Assembly (NCBI RefSeq): GCF_003815035.1
Contig: NZ_RKRK01000002.1
Coordinates: 614,163-678,162 of the forward strand
Direction: 5' to 3'
Length of the DNA: 64,000 nucleotides
Origin: Abyssicoccus albus
GTDB lineage: Bacteria > Bacillota > Bacilli > Staphylococcales > Abyssicoccaceae
Below the pieces are notes generated by a model. That model had not been told where the DNA came from. It worked only from the letters and a program-made list of their open reading frames with translations, and did not search any database. Of the stretch, positions 44,924 to 53,756 are shown piece after piece. The first letter of the stretch is position 1. Each line of letters starts with the position of its first letter. Position numbers and translations under genes: made by a program.

Positions 44924-44955
44924 AAGACGGAAGCTAAATGAATAGCTTCCGTCTT
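44924..44955. terminator. Bidirectional terminator between the oxidase operon and the RNA methyltransferase gene
   Basis: AAGACGGAAGCTA (44924-44936), loop AATGAA, TAGCTTCCGTCTT (44943-44955): perfect 13-bp stem, then CTTATTTTTATTT on the plus strand. Confidence 0.9.
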
Positions 44956-44962
44956 CTTATTT

Positions 44963-46093
44963 TTATTTCCTGAATTTTTTTCCAAAGTATTGATAAAAAG
45001 TTGTTTCTAAATATCCATTAAATAGTTTCCTTCTTTTAGTTGCTTTTTTATCCACTAAATCTTCAAAACCTTCAAAACTAGTCATTAAGTAAACTGACCA
45101 GTACTCATTTTCTTTATATAAATTAACTATATGACGATAAACATCTTCAATTTTTTCCACATCACCAATTCTTTCACCATATGGTGGATTACACACAATG
45201 ATACCTGTTGGTTTCGTTAATGATAAGTCCATTGCATTCATTTGTTTAAATTGAATGACACCGCTTAATCCTGCTTCCATTGCATTACGCTCTGCCATTT
45301 GAATCATATTGTGATCAATATCATGGGCGTATATTTCAATGTCTCTGTCTAATAATTCATTAGTCTCAGCTTTCGTTCTTACTGATTCAAATACAGATTG
45401 ATCAATAAACTTCCATTGTTCAGAAGCAAAAGATCTATTAAACCCTGGAGCAATATTTTGAGCAATCAATGCTGCTTCTATTGCGATTGTGCCTGATCCA
45501 GTGAATGGATCAATTAATGGAGTGTCTCCTGTCCATTTAGTTAACTTTACTAAAGCTGCTGCTAAAGTTTCTTTTAAAGGTGCTTCACCTTGTTCAACAC
45601 GATATCCTCTTTTGTGCAAGCCACTCCCTGATGTATCTAAAGTGATAGTCACAGTATCCTTTAAAATTGCAACTTCAATTTTGTACTCTTCATCAGTTTC
45701 ACTGAGCCAACCATTAATATTATATGCTTGTTTTAATCGTTCTACGATTGCTTTTTTTACAATTGATTGACAATCTGGAACTGAATATAAAGTTGACTTA
45801 TGACTTTTACCATTGACAGGGAACTTACCTTTTTCTGATATAAAGTGTTCCCAAGGTAAATCTTTTGTTTTGGTGAATAACTCATCAAAAGTGGTTGCTT
45901 TAAATTCACCCACGACCAATTTTACACGATCTGCACATCTAAGATGAATATTAGCTTTGGCAATCGCCTCGTCGCCACCTTCAAAAATTACTTTCCCATT
46001 TTCTACCGTTGGCTCAAACCCTAATTCTATGACTTCATCTTTAACAATACTTTCTAACCCCATAGGAGTTGTGGCTATTAATTTATAATTCAT
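44963..46093 (-). CDS. THUMP-domain RNA methyltransferase (RlmL-like, YpsC)
   Basis: 376 residues from ATG 46093 with GAGGAG upstream; the nine earlier codons contain that ribosome site. N-terminal THUMP RNA-binding domain (about 50-155), then a Rossmann methyltransferase with PLIDPFTGSGTIAIEAALIA and the catalytic IVCNPPYGERIG motif of N2-guanine methylation. It probably methylates 23S rRNA. It corresponds to the N-terminal half of E. coli RlmL; the family is often called YpsC in Bacillus. Confidence 0.9.
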   Translation of the reverse strand: MNYKLIATTPMGLESIVKDEVIELGFEPTVENGKVIFEGGDEAIAKANIHLRCADRVKLVVGEFKATTFDELFTKTKDLPWEHFISEKGKFPVNGKSHKSTLYSVPDCQSIVKKAIVERLKQAYNINGWLSETDEEYKIEVAILKDTVTITLDTSGSGLHKRGYRVEQGEAPLKETLAAALVKLTKWTGDTPLIDPFTGSGTIAIEAALIAQNIAPGFNRSFASEQWKFIDQSVFESVRTKAETNELLDRDIEIYAHDIDHNMIQMAERNAMEAGLSGVIQFKQMNAMDLSLTKPTGIIVCNPPYGERIGDVEKIEDVYRHIVNLYKENEYWSVYLMTSFEGFEDLVDKKATKRRKLFNGYLETTFYQYFGKKFRK

Positions 46094-46222
46094 ATTGAAT
46101 TTCTCCTCATTATTACTCAATAATTACTCTATTTATTTTAACATATTAGATCAATCAACCCTACAATATGTAATTTACTTCAACACAACATATTATCACT
46201 GATTACAATTGTATAAAATAAA

Positions 46223-46248
46223 AAAGCTCTCCATAATGGGAGAGCTTT
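46223..46248 (-). terminator. Terminator of rnpB
   Basis: AAAGCTCTCC and GGAGAGCTTT pair around ATAATG; on the minus strand a U-run (TTTTATTTTA) follows. Confidence 0.92.
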
Positions 46249-46656
46249 CGCTAGTCAAGGTTCTCTATAAGCCATGTTCTGTACCATAGTACTGCAAACG
46301 TGTACTAGTTACACTCGTACGTTGGTGATAATCATCTGTCTACATGTTATACATGTCTTCTATCTACGTTCATTTCCGTTCAAGAAGTGCTCCTACCTAA
46401 TTTGGATTGCTCACTCGTGGGGTTTACCTCGTTCCACCTCATATATTTCTATATAAGCTCCGTCACTGTGGCACTTTCAAGCATATTAAACCATATCATA
46501 TGACTTAGGTTGTTTTGCTGCCGTCAAACGTTCAATACGAATTGCCTTGGCTTATTGTTTCACCAAGCACGAACACTACGCTCATCTCAGATGCGTGTGA
46601 GCATGGACTTTCCTCTATAAACATAAATTTATAGCGATTATCCGAGAATCCTTGTA
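46249..46656 (-). ncRNA. rnpB: RNase P RNA, bacterial type B
   Basis: About 400 nt between gpsB and the rlmL-like gene, the same place as in S. aureus. Read on the minus strand it has the conserved 5' GGATAATCGC, the P4 strand AGAGGAAAGTCCATGCTC, GTAGTGTTCGTGC, CTTGAAAGTGCCACAGTGACG, GGTAAACCCC, and 3' GTACAGAACATGGCTTATAG, matching B. subtilis type B RNase P RNA. Ends are approximate. A TTGAGA with TAAAAG 18 bp later, inside the gpsB 3' end, may be its promoter. Confidence 0.97.
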
Positions 46657-46664
46657 ATCATTTA

Positions 46665-46991
46665 CTACTCTTTTACTCGGCCAAATACTTGCTTCTCAAG
46701 ATTTGATAAACGCTTTAAAATATCGACATTATTAATAGATGCTGTATTGCGTTGATCAGATTGAGATGACGATCTTGAACGTAGTTTAACATCATCTAGT
46801 TCTTTTTTTAATCGTAAATTTTCTTCTTCCAATTTTTTCACCTTAGAATCTAATTCACTCATTTTCTGGTAATCAGCAATCACATCATCCAAGAAGCTAT
46901 CCACCTCTTCAGGCTTAAAACCTCTAAGCGTTCTTTCAAATTCTTTTTCGTAAATATCTTTAGCAGTTAACTTTAAAGAGAAATTACTCAT
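46665..46991 (-). CDS. gpsB: Cell division protein GpsB
   Basis: 108 residues. The DivIVA-like N-terminal domain ([37 protein letters not shown]) binds membrane and protein partners, a coiled coil follows (about 40-70), then a Ser/Arg linker and a C-terminal helix ([16 protein letters not shown]) for oligomerisation. In staphylococci GpsB coordinates septum assembly and penicillin-binding proteins. ATG follows GAGGTGA. It begins 10 nt after ypsA. Confidence 0.95.
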   Translation of the reverse strand: MSNFSLKLTAKDIYEKEFERTLRGFKPEEVDSFLDDVIADYQKMSELDSKVKKLEEENLRLKKELDDVKLRSRSSSQSDQRNTASINNVDILKRLSNLEKQVFGRVKE

Positions 46992-47001
46992 TCAGTTCAC
47001 C

Positions 47002-47622
47002 TCAATTATCATAATTAAATGAGATAAAGTCATTTAATTCATCGAATGATACTCGTAAAATATTATACACATGATTTGACGAATAATCAACTAAAGCATT
47101 GTAATAATATTTCAAGTTAGAGTTTGAGGATTCATCGTAAAAGATTAATGATGCAGAAGAATGTTCCATCATAAATAAATTAGCCCCTTTAAGCATCCAT
47201 GGTCCTTCATATCTCTTTTTATATATGTAGTTATGATATTCTACTTGTTCTATCACTTTATTCCTTCTAATCTGCCAATCATTCAATTCGTCTTTAGGCT
47301 GTTGAATGAACGGTTCAATAATTGCAATATTCAAGTGATAACCTAACCTCTTTAATTCTATTAAAACCTCTACTGCAAATAATTCAATGCCTATCGAACC
47401 ATGTGTTATAAACCATTCATATCCTTCTTCAATATAAGTTATAAGCTTTTCCTGCAAGAAATCTTTGAGTATCGTGATTCTTTTATCATTAGAATCAAAC
47501 AAGCCTAATTCATAATATTTATATCCTATTATGTTCAAAACTGGTTTTGGATTATTACGTTGTTCTAATAAACTGTCACGACCAATATTTTCATTTTTAG
47601 AATTGAAATTGTTATGTTTCAT
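47002..47622 (-). CDS. ypsA: YpsA family SLOG-fold protein (DUF1273)
   Basis: 206 residues from ATG 47622, preceded by AGGTG at 7 nt; thirteen upstream codons are excluded. YpsA motifs: IIGYKYYELGLFDSN, WFITHGSIGIELFAVEVLI, and GPWMLKGANLFMMEHSSASLIFYD. An unusual N-terminal extension of about 25 polar residues (NNFNSKNENIGRDSLLEQ) precedes the domain. YpsA affects cell division in B. subtilis and S. aureus, matching its place before gpsB. Confidence 0.88.
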   Translation of the reverse strand: MKHNNFNSKNENIGRDSLLEQRNNPKPVLNIIGYKYYELGLFDSNDKRITILKDFLQEKLITYIEEGYEWFITHGSIGIELFAVEVLIELKRLGYHLNIAIIEPFIQQPKDELNDWQIRRNKVIEQVEYHNYIYKKRYEGPWMLKGANLFMMEHSSASLIFYDESSNSNLKYYYNALVDYSSNHVYNILRVSFDELNDFISFNYDN

Positions 47623-47698
47623 CAATACACACCTATTATTTATACTCATTTTATCATTCAATTTACATTTTAAATATCAGTTCTATAATTGTAATTTA

Positions 47699-48076
47699 CT
47701 ACTCTTGTAATAATTCATATTCAACTTTATTCACAATGGATTTAATGAAATTGTATTTATTCATAAATTGCATTTTACTCTTATGACCGTCAAAACATTC
47801 TACACTAATACTATTATAATGATCAATCATCATCTGAATTTGTCCATCATGTATTGTAGGTATATTTTGCTGATTCTCTCTTAAAAAATGAACAAAATCC
47901 TCTACTTTTTGATCATATCTTTCTACAAATGGCTTAATATCATTTTCAAACGTATAATTATCAATATTTTTATTACTATCAGTTGTATTACAAACAATTG
48001 ATCTAGAAAGTTCATACTGTGATTTAATCAACTGTAATAGCTCTTTCATATTTGCTATAATAAGTTGTTCTTTCAT
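47699..48076 (-). CDS. YppE-like helical protein (DUF1798)
   Basis: 125 residues, all helical, with the pattern DNYTFENDIKPFVERYDQKVEDFVHFL, read here as shorter motifs around FENDIKPFVERYD. It lies beside recU, as the YppE/DUF1798 gene does in B. subtilis and S. aureus. ATG at 48076 follows AGTAGGA. Function unknown. The 250-nt divergent region to recU is AT-rich and contains several TATAAT-like elements. Confidence 0.75.
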   Translation of the reverse strand: MKEQLIIANMKELLQLIKSQYELSRSIVCNTTDSNKNIDNYTFENDIKPFVERYDQKVEDFVHFLRENQQNIPTIHDGQIQMMIDHYNSISVECFDGHKSKMQFMNKYNFIKSIVNKVEYELLQE

Positions 48077-48326
48077 TAATATCCTACTTTCTTATATGAG
48101 ATATAGATTTTACGTTATCCTATTCTATTTTATCCTTGATTATATATTAGATATAATAGATATAATATGAATATACTAATATTTTATTCATGAATAATGA
48201 GTTATAATTTGTTAATATCGGTATTTAAAGATTAAATTCAAAATTAACACAAGATATTAACTACTATTTTATTTAGTATTCGTTACTAAGTTGATTGATA
48301 TATTTTAACAAACAGTTGGTGAAAAT

Positions 48327-48911
48327 ATGAATTATCCAAATGGTAAAAGAAACAATACTTACAATAAAGCTAATAACAAAATATCTCATGGTAACCGAGG
48401 TCAGACACTTGAAAAATCCATTGATTTGACAAACAGATACTATATCAATGAAAATATTGCAATTATACACAAAAAACCAACACCTATTCAAATTGTCGAT
48501 GTACACTATCCAAGTCGTGATAAAGCAACAATTAAAGAGGCATATTTTAAAGTGCCTTCCACTACAGATTATAATGGAATCTATAAAGGTAAATATATTG
48601 ATTTCGAAGCAAAAGAAACTCGTAATAAAACAAGCTTCCCTTTTATTAACATTCATCCCCATCAAGTAAATCATATGAAACAATGTTATGAACATGACGG
48701 TATTGTATTTTTAATTATTAAATTTACTTTACATGATGAAATTTTCTTTATTCCATTTGATTTTTTCAATAATTATTGGACTAACTATATGAATGGTGGT
48801 CGTAAGTCCATTCCTTATAAAGAAATTAAATTACACTGCCCTCTCATAAAAGAATCAATTAATCCTAGAATTAATTATATACAAGTAATAAATGAAATCT
48901 ACTCACTCTAG
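48327..48911 (+). CDS. recU: Holliday junction resolvase RecU
   Basis: 194 residues. Motifs: NRGQTLEKSIDLTN, DYNGIYKGKYIDFEAKET (catalytic Asp, Glu and Lys), TSFPFINIHPHQVNHM. A nuclease that cleaves Holliday junctions and aids chromosome segregation. It is first in the recU-pbp2 arrangement conserved in Firmicutes. ATG follows TTGGTGA. A TTGACA at 48943 suggests pbp2 also has its own promoter. Confidence 0.93.
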   Translation: MNYPNGKRNNTYNKANNKISHGNRGQTLEKSIDLTNRYYINENIAIIHKKPTPIQIVDVHYPSRDKATIKEAYFKVPSTTDYNGIYKGKYIDFEAKETRNKTSFPFINIHPHQVNHMKQCYEHDGIVFLIIKFTLHDEIFFIPFDFFNNYWTNYMNGGRKSIPYKEIKLHCPLIKESINPRINYIQVINEIYSL

Positions 48912-49056
48912 TTAGATCATTACACTTGTACTCCTTTTTATATTGACATATAAACGACATATTATTATTTTATAATATATGTGTTAAAATATATACAATT
49001 AATAAGTAATATGCATTATTAAATTAATGTTTAGCCTATTTAGGTGGAGGAGAATT

Positions 49057-51768
49057 ATGACAGAATACTCAAGGTCTACTAAAGGTAGACATAAAGCTCG
49101 TAATAAACAGTCAAACAATAAACAGAACAATAAAAGCAACAATAAGTATCAATGGATTAAGAGAATTATACTTTTAGCTATACTTGGTACTTTATTGTTT
49201 TTATTATTAGGTATAGGGTTATTTGCATATTATGCTTCTAATGCACCAGCTTTTAATGCAGATAAATTAAAGGATCCTATGCCCACAAAGATATATGATA
49301 AAAACGACCAACTTGTCACTACGTTATACACTGGCAATAAAAGAGAAAAAGTAACATATGAAAATGTACCTTCACACGTTAAAGATGCTGTACTCGCAAC
49401 CGAGGATGATCGATATTTTGAACATGGTGCTATAGATTTTAGAAGATTATTTGGTGCGGTATTTAGTAATGTTACAGATGGTTTTGGATCACAAGGTGCA
49501 TCGACAATTACACAACAAGTTGTTAAAAGAACCTTTTTAACAGATAAAAAATCTATTGAAAGAAAAGCTCAAGAAGCATATTTAGCTTATCGACTAGAGC
49601 AAGAGTATTCAAAAGAAGATATTTTTGAAATGTATATTAATAAAATATATTATTCAGATGGCGTATACGGTATTCGTACTGCTTCAAAATATTACTTTAA
49701 TAAAGAGCTAAAAGATTTATCATTAGCAGAATCAGCGTATTTGGCAGGTCTTCCTCAAATACCAAATCGATATAATATATATGACCATCCAGAATCAGCG
49801 GAAAAAAGAAAAGATATTGTTCTACATCTAATGCATAAACATGACAGAATTACAGAAAAAGAAATGAAGCAGGCTCAACAAGATGATTTGACTCAAAATC
49901 TAGTGAGTCGAAAAGATGAAGAAAGAACATTAGAAAACCCTGCTGATGATGTTTATAATGCTTATGTTGATGTGATTCGTAAAGAGATCAGTCAACATGA
50001 TGAGTTCAAAGGAATGGAAGTTAATGAAGCTTTAGCTCAAGGCTTATCTATATATACTAATATGGACAATTCTGTACAACAACGATTAATTGAACTGAGT
50101 AATAATACAAGTTTCTATAGTAATCCTAAGTATAACTCACAAGATTTTCGATTAGGTGCAACGATACTCGATACTAATACTGGTGGATTAGTAGCAATCA
50201 CAGGTGGAAGAAACTATGAGCGTGTTGTCGATACGAATGAAGCATTGCAAAAGCACTTTGTTGGATCCACAATTAAACCAATTTTAAATTATGGTCCGGC
50301 TATAGAATATTTAAATTGGCCAACAAACCATAAAGTTGAAGATGAAAAAGAATATAAAATTGAAGGATCAGACAAAACAATTTCAAACTATGATGGAGAA
50401 GGCCATGGTGAAGTGACGATTAGAGAAGCCTTGAAAGTGAGTTATAATATACCTGCCGTTAAAGCCTTTGAAGCTGTAAGGGAAAAAGAAGGTTTAGATG
50501 GTATTATAGACTTTGCTAGTAAATCAGGAGTAAATTACGATCAAAACTATACAAAAGATGCTAAAAATATAACAATATCTGATGCATTAGGTGGTCATAT
50601 ATCTAAATTTTCTACTGCAGAAATTGCAGAAAGTTTTGCTACCTTTGGTAACGGTGGACAGTATAACGAAATGTCAGCAATTCGATATATATCTAATCCT
50701 CAAAATGAAGAAATCAAATTCGAACAAGATAGTCATAAAGCGATGAAAGATTCAACAGCCTTTATGATTACGGATATGCTAAAGGATGTTATCACTCCAA
50801 CAGGATCAGCTTATAGAGCTCATATGCCAAACTTAAATGTAGCAGCAAAAACTGGAACACAAGGTATACCTGACGAACAAGTTGAAACTAATCCAAACCT
50901 AGATGTTGGTGCAGCGAGTGATGTATGGATTTCTGGTTATACTCCTCACTATACAATGAGTGTTTGGATGGGCTTTGATACTTCTGAGAAAGGAAGAATA
51001 AATGAAACTGCATTTATTGGTCATGATGAACAATTAACACCTCAATACTTCTTTAAAGAAATAATGCAGAATATTACACCAAATGATAATAAGGATTTTG
51101 AAAAGCCTGATAGTGTGGTTGAAATCGGTAACGGCGAATATGCTGTTAAAGATTCTGAGATTTTCGATTCTATCATGAAAGATAAAAAAGAAAAATCATT
51201 AGAAGAAGCGAAAGCTAATAAACAGAAAGCTGAAGAAGAAAAGAAAAAGGCTGAAGAAGCAAAACAAAAAGCGGAAGAAGAAAAGAAAAAAGCTGACGCT
51301 AAACAGAAAGCTGAAGAAGAGAAGAAAAAAGCTGACGCTAAACAGAAAGCTGAAGAAGAGAAGAAAAAAGCGGATGCTAAAAAGAAAGCTGAAGAAGAAA
51401 AGAAAAAAGCTGAAGAAGAAAAGAAAAAAGCTGAAGAAGAAAAGAAAAAAGCTGAAGAAGCAAAACAAAAAGCTGAAGAAGAACGGAAGAAAGCGGAAGA
51501 AGAAGCAAAGAAAAAAGCTGAAGAAGAACGAAAAAAAGCTGAAGAAGAAGCAAAGAAAAAAGCTGAAGAAGAACGAAAAAAAGCGGAAGAAGAAGCAAAG
51601 AAAAAAGCTGAAGAAGAGCAGAAAAAAGCTGAGCAAGAAGCTGAACAGCAAGCAAAAGAACAAGAAGCAAAGAGAAAAGCACAAGAAGAAGCTGATAAAG
51701 CTAGACAAAAAGAACAAGAAGCAAAAGAAAGAGCAAGATCTACTGAGAATACAGAAGAAGCATCATAA
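49057..51768 (+). CDS. pbp2: Penicillin-binding protein 2 with a long charged C-terminal tail
   Basis: 903 residues from ATG 49057 (GGAGGAGAATT upstream; the ten earlier codons are excluded). A basic cytoplasmic end, a membrane helix (about 34-60), a GT51 glycosyltransferase domain (ATEDDRYFEHGAIDF, GSQGASTITQQVVKRTF) and a transpeptidase domain with SXXK in GSTIKP, SXN in SYNIP and KTGT. It polymerises and crosslinks peptidoglycan outside the membrane. From about residue 709 to the end it is almost only Lys, Glu, Ala with some Gln, Arg and Asp. S. aureus PBP2 has about 727 residues, so the tail adds nearly 190. Confidence 0.96.
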   Translation: MTEYSRSTKGRHKARNKQSNNKQNNKSNNKYQWIKRIILLAILGTLLFLLLGIGLFAYYASNAPAFNADKLKDPMPTKIYDKNDQLVTTLYTGNKREKVTYENVPSHVKDAVLATEDDRYFEHGAIDFRRLFGAVFSNVTDGFGSQGASTITQQVVKRTFLTDKKSIERKAQEAYLAYRLEQEYSKEDIFEMYINKIYYSDGVYGIRTASKYYFNKELKDLSLAESAYLAGLPQIPNRYNIYDHPESAEKRKDIVLHLMHKHDRITEKEMKQAQQDDLTQNLVSRKDEERTLENPADDVYNAYVDVIRKEISQHDEFKGMEVNEALAQGLSIYTNMDNSVQQRLIELSNNTSFYSNPKYNSQDFRLGATILDTNTGGLVAITGGRNYERVVDTNEALQKHFVGSTIKPILNYGPAIEYLNWPTNHKVEDEKEYKIEGSDKTISNYDGEGHGEVTIREALKVSYNIPAVKAFEAVREKEGLDGIIDFASKSGVNYDQNYTKDAKNITISDALGGHISKFSTAEIAESFATFGNGGQYNEMSAIRYISNPQNEEIKFEQDSHKAMKDSTAFMITDMLKDVITPTGSAYRAHMPNLNVAAKTGTQGIPDEQVETNPNLDVGAASDVWISGYTPHYTMSVWMGFDTSEKGRINETAFIGHDEQLTPQYFFKEIMQNITPNDNKDFEKPDSVVEIGNGEYAVKDSEIFDSIMKDKKEKSLEEAKANKQKAEEEKKKAEEAKQKAEEEKKKADAKQKAEEEKKKADAKQKAEEEKKKADAKKKAEEEKKKAEEEKKKAEEEKKKAEEAKQKAEEERKKAEEEAKKKAEEERKKAEEEAKKKAEEERKKAEEEAKKKAEEEQKKAEQEAEQQAKEQEAKRKAQEEADKARQKEQEAKERARSTENTEEAS
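51181..51765 (+). repeat. Lys/Glu/Ala repeat region encoding the PBP2 tail
   Basis: Imperfect tandem repeats. First part: a 13-residue unit KAEEEKKKADAKQ in about three copies (39 nt each). Then AEEEKKK heptads (21 nt). Then a 15-residue unit RKKAEEEAKKKAEEE in three to four copies (45 nt). The protein should form a single long charged alpha-helix. Copy number is likely to vary between strains. Confidence 0.9.
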
Positions 51769-51777
51769 GTATATAAT

Positions 51778-51822
51778 AAAACAAGAGATCACTTGAGCTA
51801 ATATCAAGTGATCTCTTGTTTT
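51778..51822. terminator. Bidirectional terminator between pbp2 and ypoC
   Basis: A near-perfect 19-bp stem: arms 51778-51796 and 51804-51822 (core CAAGAGATCACTTGA with TCAAGTGATCTCTTG) around GCTAATA, with A/T tracts on both sides. Confidence 0.93.
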
Positions 51823-51824
51823 AT

Positions 51825-52226
51825 TTAATTATTATTGTTATTTAGTCTAACAACTAAACTTGAATATTTTTTCTTTTGTTCTATAAACATACTTTTTATT
51901 TGTTCAACACTTTGATATTTACAAGGACGTAATTTTAAATATTCAATTCTCTCATGGAAATTCATCGGTGTAGTTTTACATCTATTTAAAGAAAATTCAT
52001 CCTCTTGATTTATAGAACCTTCTGATAAAAATTTTAAATGCATATTTGTTAATTTTATATAGCGTTCAAATGTGATGATTAACATTGAATATAATTCACT
52101 GTTTACACTTTTACTTGATTGAAAACTTTTATCTGATGATTCTATGTAATACTCCATTTCATTTTTTACACGATTAAGTTCGTCGATTATATCGTGTTCA
52201 GTTGTTAAGTTAATCAATCTTAACAA
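51825..52226 (-). CDS. YpoC-like protein
   Basis: 133 residues, helical and charged, with a C-terminal Asn run. It follows nth with a 17-nt overlap, as ypoC does in B. subtilis (dnaD-nth-ypoC). Family assignment rests on synteny and a general match (RIEYLKLRPCKYQSVEQIKSMF). Function unknown. Confidence 0.7.
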   Translation of the reverse strand: MLRLINLTTEHDIIDELNRVKNEMEYYIESSDKSFQSSKSVNSELYSMLIITFERYIKLTNMHLKFLSEGSINQEDEFSLNRCKTTPMNFHERIEYLKLRPCKYQSVEQIKSMFIEQKKKYSSLVVRLNNNNN

Positions 52227-52872
52227 GTCCTTTCCTTAAACGTTTTTGCCCTTCTCTACAGTCATTGAGTAATGGACACTCTCTACACTTTGGATTTCTG
52301 GCTAAGCAATGGTAACGCCCAAAAAATATTAATTGATGATGCGTTTTACTCCATCGTTCTACAGGTATAACTTTTTGTAATGTTTTCTCAACAGTAAGAA
52401 CATCATCCTTATATCGACATATACCTAACCGTTTAGATACTCTTTCGACATGGGTATCCACTGCTATTTGAGGTTCATTAAATGCGACTGAAGTGACTAC
52501 ATTTGCTGTTTTCCTACCTACACCAGGTAGCTTTACTAATTCATCTCTTAATGAAGGGATTTGACCATTATATTGATCGATTAAAATTTGACTTAACTTT
52601 TGAATATTCTTTGCTTTATTTCGATATAATCCAATTGAACGTATATCTTGTTGTAATTCCTCTAGTTCAACTGATAAATAATCTTCAGGTGTTTTGTATT
52701 TATTAAATAAATTTGGTGTAACTTTGTTCACTAAAGCATCAGTACATTGAGCTGACAGTAATACAGCAATTGTCAGTTCAAATGGATTATTTGCATGTAA
52801 TTCACATTCTGCATCAGGAAACATCAGATCAATAGTATCAATAAACTCCATTGCTTTCTTTTTACTTACCAT
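52210..52872 (-). CDS. nth: Endonuclease III
   Basis: 220 residues. Helix-hairpin-helix LPGVGRKTANVV with catalytic Lys, the catalytic Asp in VDTHVERVSKRLG, and a 4Fe-4S site CLARNPKCRECPLLNDC (C-X6-C-X2-C-X5-C). It removes oxidised pyrimidines from DNA and nicks the abasic site. It begins 1 nt after dnaD, so the genes are cotranscribed. Confidence 0.96.
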   Translation of the reverse strand: MVSKKKAMEFIDTIDLMFPDAECELHANNPFELTIAVLLSAQCTDALVNKVTPNLFNKYKTPEDYLSVELEELQQDIRSIGLYRNKAKNIQKLSQILIDQYNGQIPSLRDELVKLPGVGRKTANVVTSVAFNEPQIAVDTHVERVSKRLGICRYKDDVLTVEKTLQKVIPVERWSKTHHQLIFFGRYHCLARNPKCRECPLLNDCREGQKRLRKGLVKID

Positions 52873-52873
52873 A

Positions 52874-53653
52874 TTATTTATCCTCCAACCAATTAAAGAC
52901 TGGATATGATTGAACAGTCTTTTTAAACTGTGTATTATTTGAACGATAATATTTATTCGTATATTCCTTTGCTTCTGAAATATTTGTGATATTTTGTTCT
53001 TTCCAATTTGAAAGTATTTTTGATATATATTTAATATTTAATTTATGATTCAATACTGCTTCAACTAATGCTTGCTCAATCAGACTTTCATGATATTCAT
53101 CAATCCACTGTCTGATCGATTGTATCTCAATTGGTGAAAAGGTTCTACCGAATTCAGCTTCAAATTTTTTTAATAGTCTTTCGAACTTTAATTGTAAGTC
53201 CGATTTAACAGGTTCATTATCTTTTTGAGTTTGATTAAGATGATTACTTTCAGTGCCTTCTATCGGATGGGTTATTTCAGAAGGTCCTTTTAGTAGACTA
53301 ATGATTTTTTCGTGAAGTGGCTGAGTTGAAATCACTTCTCTATATATTCCATCATTCCCCTTCTGAGTCGATGAATGAATATAATTTTGTTCTGTTAACT
53401 TTTTTAAAGCTGTTGCAGCCATATTCATATTAAGTGGTAATGCTTCTGTTATATCTGGAAGAGAGACTAGATGATTAGCAGAATTCATTTCTATAATATA
53501 TAACAAGACAATCATCTCTTCTGCATTTAAATTTGTAAGTTTGTTTTGGGTAATCAAAAATGATTTGATATCGAAATGATTCCCCTCAATGATTCTTTCT
53601 ATTGTATGTTCTAATTGTCCTACTTTTGTCTTGATGGGATCGTACGATTCCAT
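52874..53653 (-). CDS. dnaD: DNA replication initiation protein DnaD
   Basis: 259 residues. N-terminal winged-helix oligomerisation domain (NLNAEEMIVLLYIIEM, LPDITEALPLNMNMAATALKKL), an acidic/polar linker, and a C-terminal DnaB/DnaD domain (FGRTFSPIEIQSIRQWIDEY, KLNIKYISKILSNWKEQNI) that binds DNA. It helps load the replicative helicase. The ATG follows AAAGTAGGTGAT. A long inverted repeat lies just upstream, between it and asnS. Confidence 0.94.
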   Translation of the reverse strand: MESYDPIKTKVGQLEHTIERIIEGNHFDIKSFLITQNKLTNLNAEEMIVLLYIIEMNSANHLVSLPDITEALPLNMNMAATALKKLTEQNYIHSSTQKGNDGIYREVISTQPLHEKIISLLKGPSEITHPIEGTESNHLNQTQKDNEPVKSDLQLKFERLLKKFEAEFGRTFSPIEIQSIRQWIDEYHESLIEQALVEAVLNHKLNIKYISKILSNWKEQNITNISEAKEYTNKYYRSNNTQFKKTVQSYPVFNWLEDK

Positions 53654-53674
53654 TTAATCACCTACTTTATAAAC

Positions 53675-53719
53675 TAAAGCTTTAACTTCAACAATAGCTT
53701 ATGTTGAGTTAAAGCTTTA
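53675..53719 (-). terminator. Long inverted repeat between asnS and dnaD
   Basis: TAAAGCTTTAACTTCAACA (53675-53693) and TGTTGAGTTAAAGCTTTA (53702-53719) pair almost fully (one bulged base) around ATAGCTTA. The minus-strand flank (GTTTATAAAG) is only weakly U-rich. It may terminate or attenuate between asnS and dnaD; it ends just upstream of the dnaD ribosome site. Confidence 0.6.
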
Positions 53720-53756
53720 GTCATGTTATATCAATACGATTACATAATAGTTAAAT

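Noticed and set aside
46274-46456. 60-residue plus-strand ORF
   Set aside because: It lies wholly within RNase P RNA on the opposite strand.
51181-51765. Tandem repeats that could suggest a CRISPR array or VNTR element
   Set aside because: Units are in frame, code for AEEEKKK-type peptide and have no unique spacers, so this is a protein repeat.
51199-51796. Long ORFs in other frames and on the opposite strand of the PBP2 tail, rich in Phe/Leu/Ser or Lys
   Set aside because: They arise from purine-rich repeats that lack stops in all frames; they have no ribosome sites and no family-like sequence.
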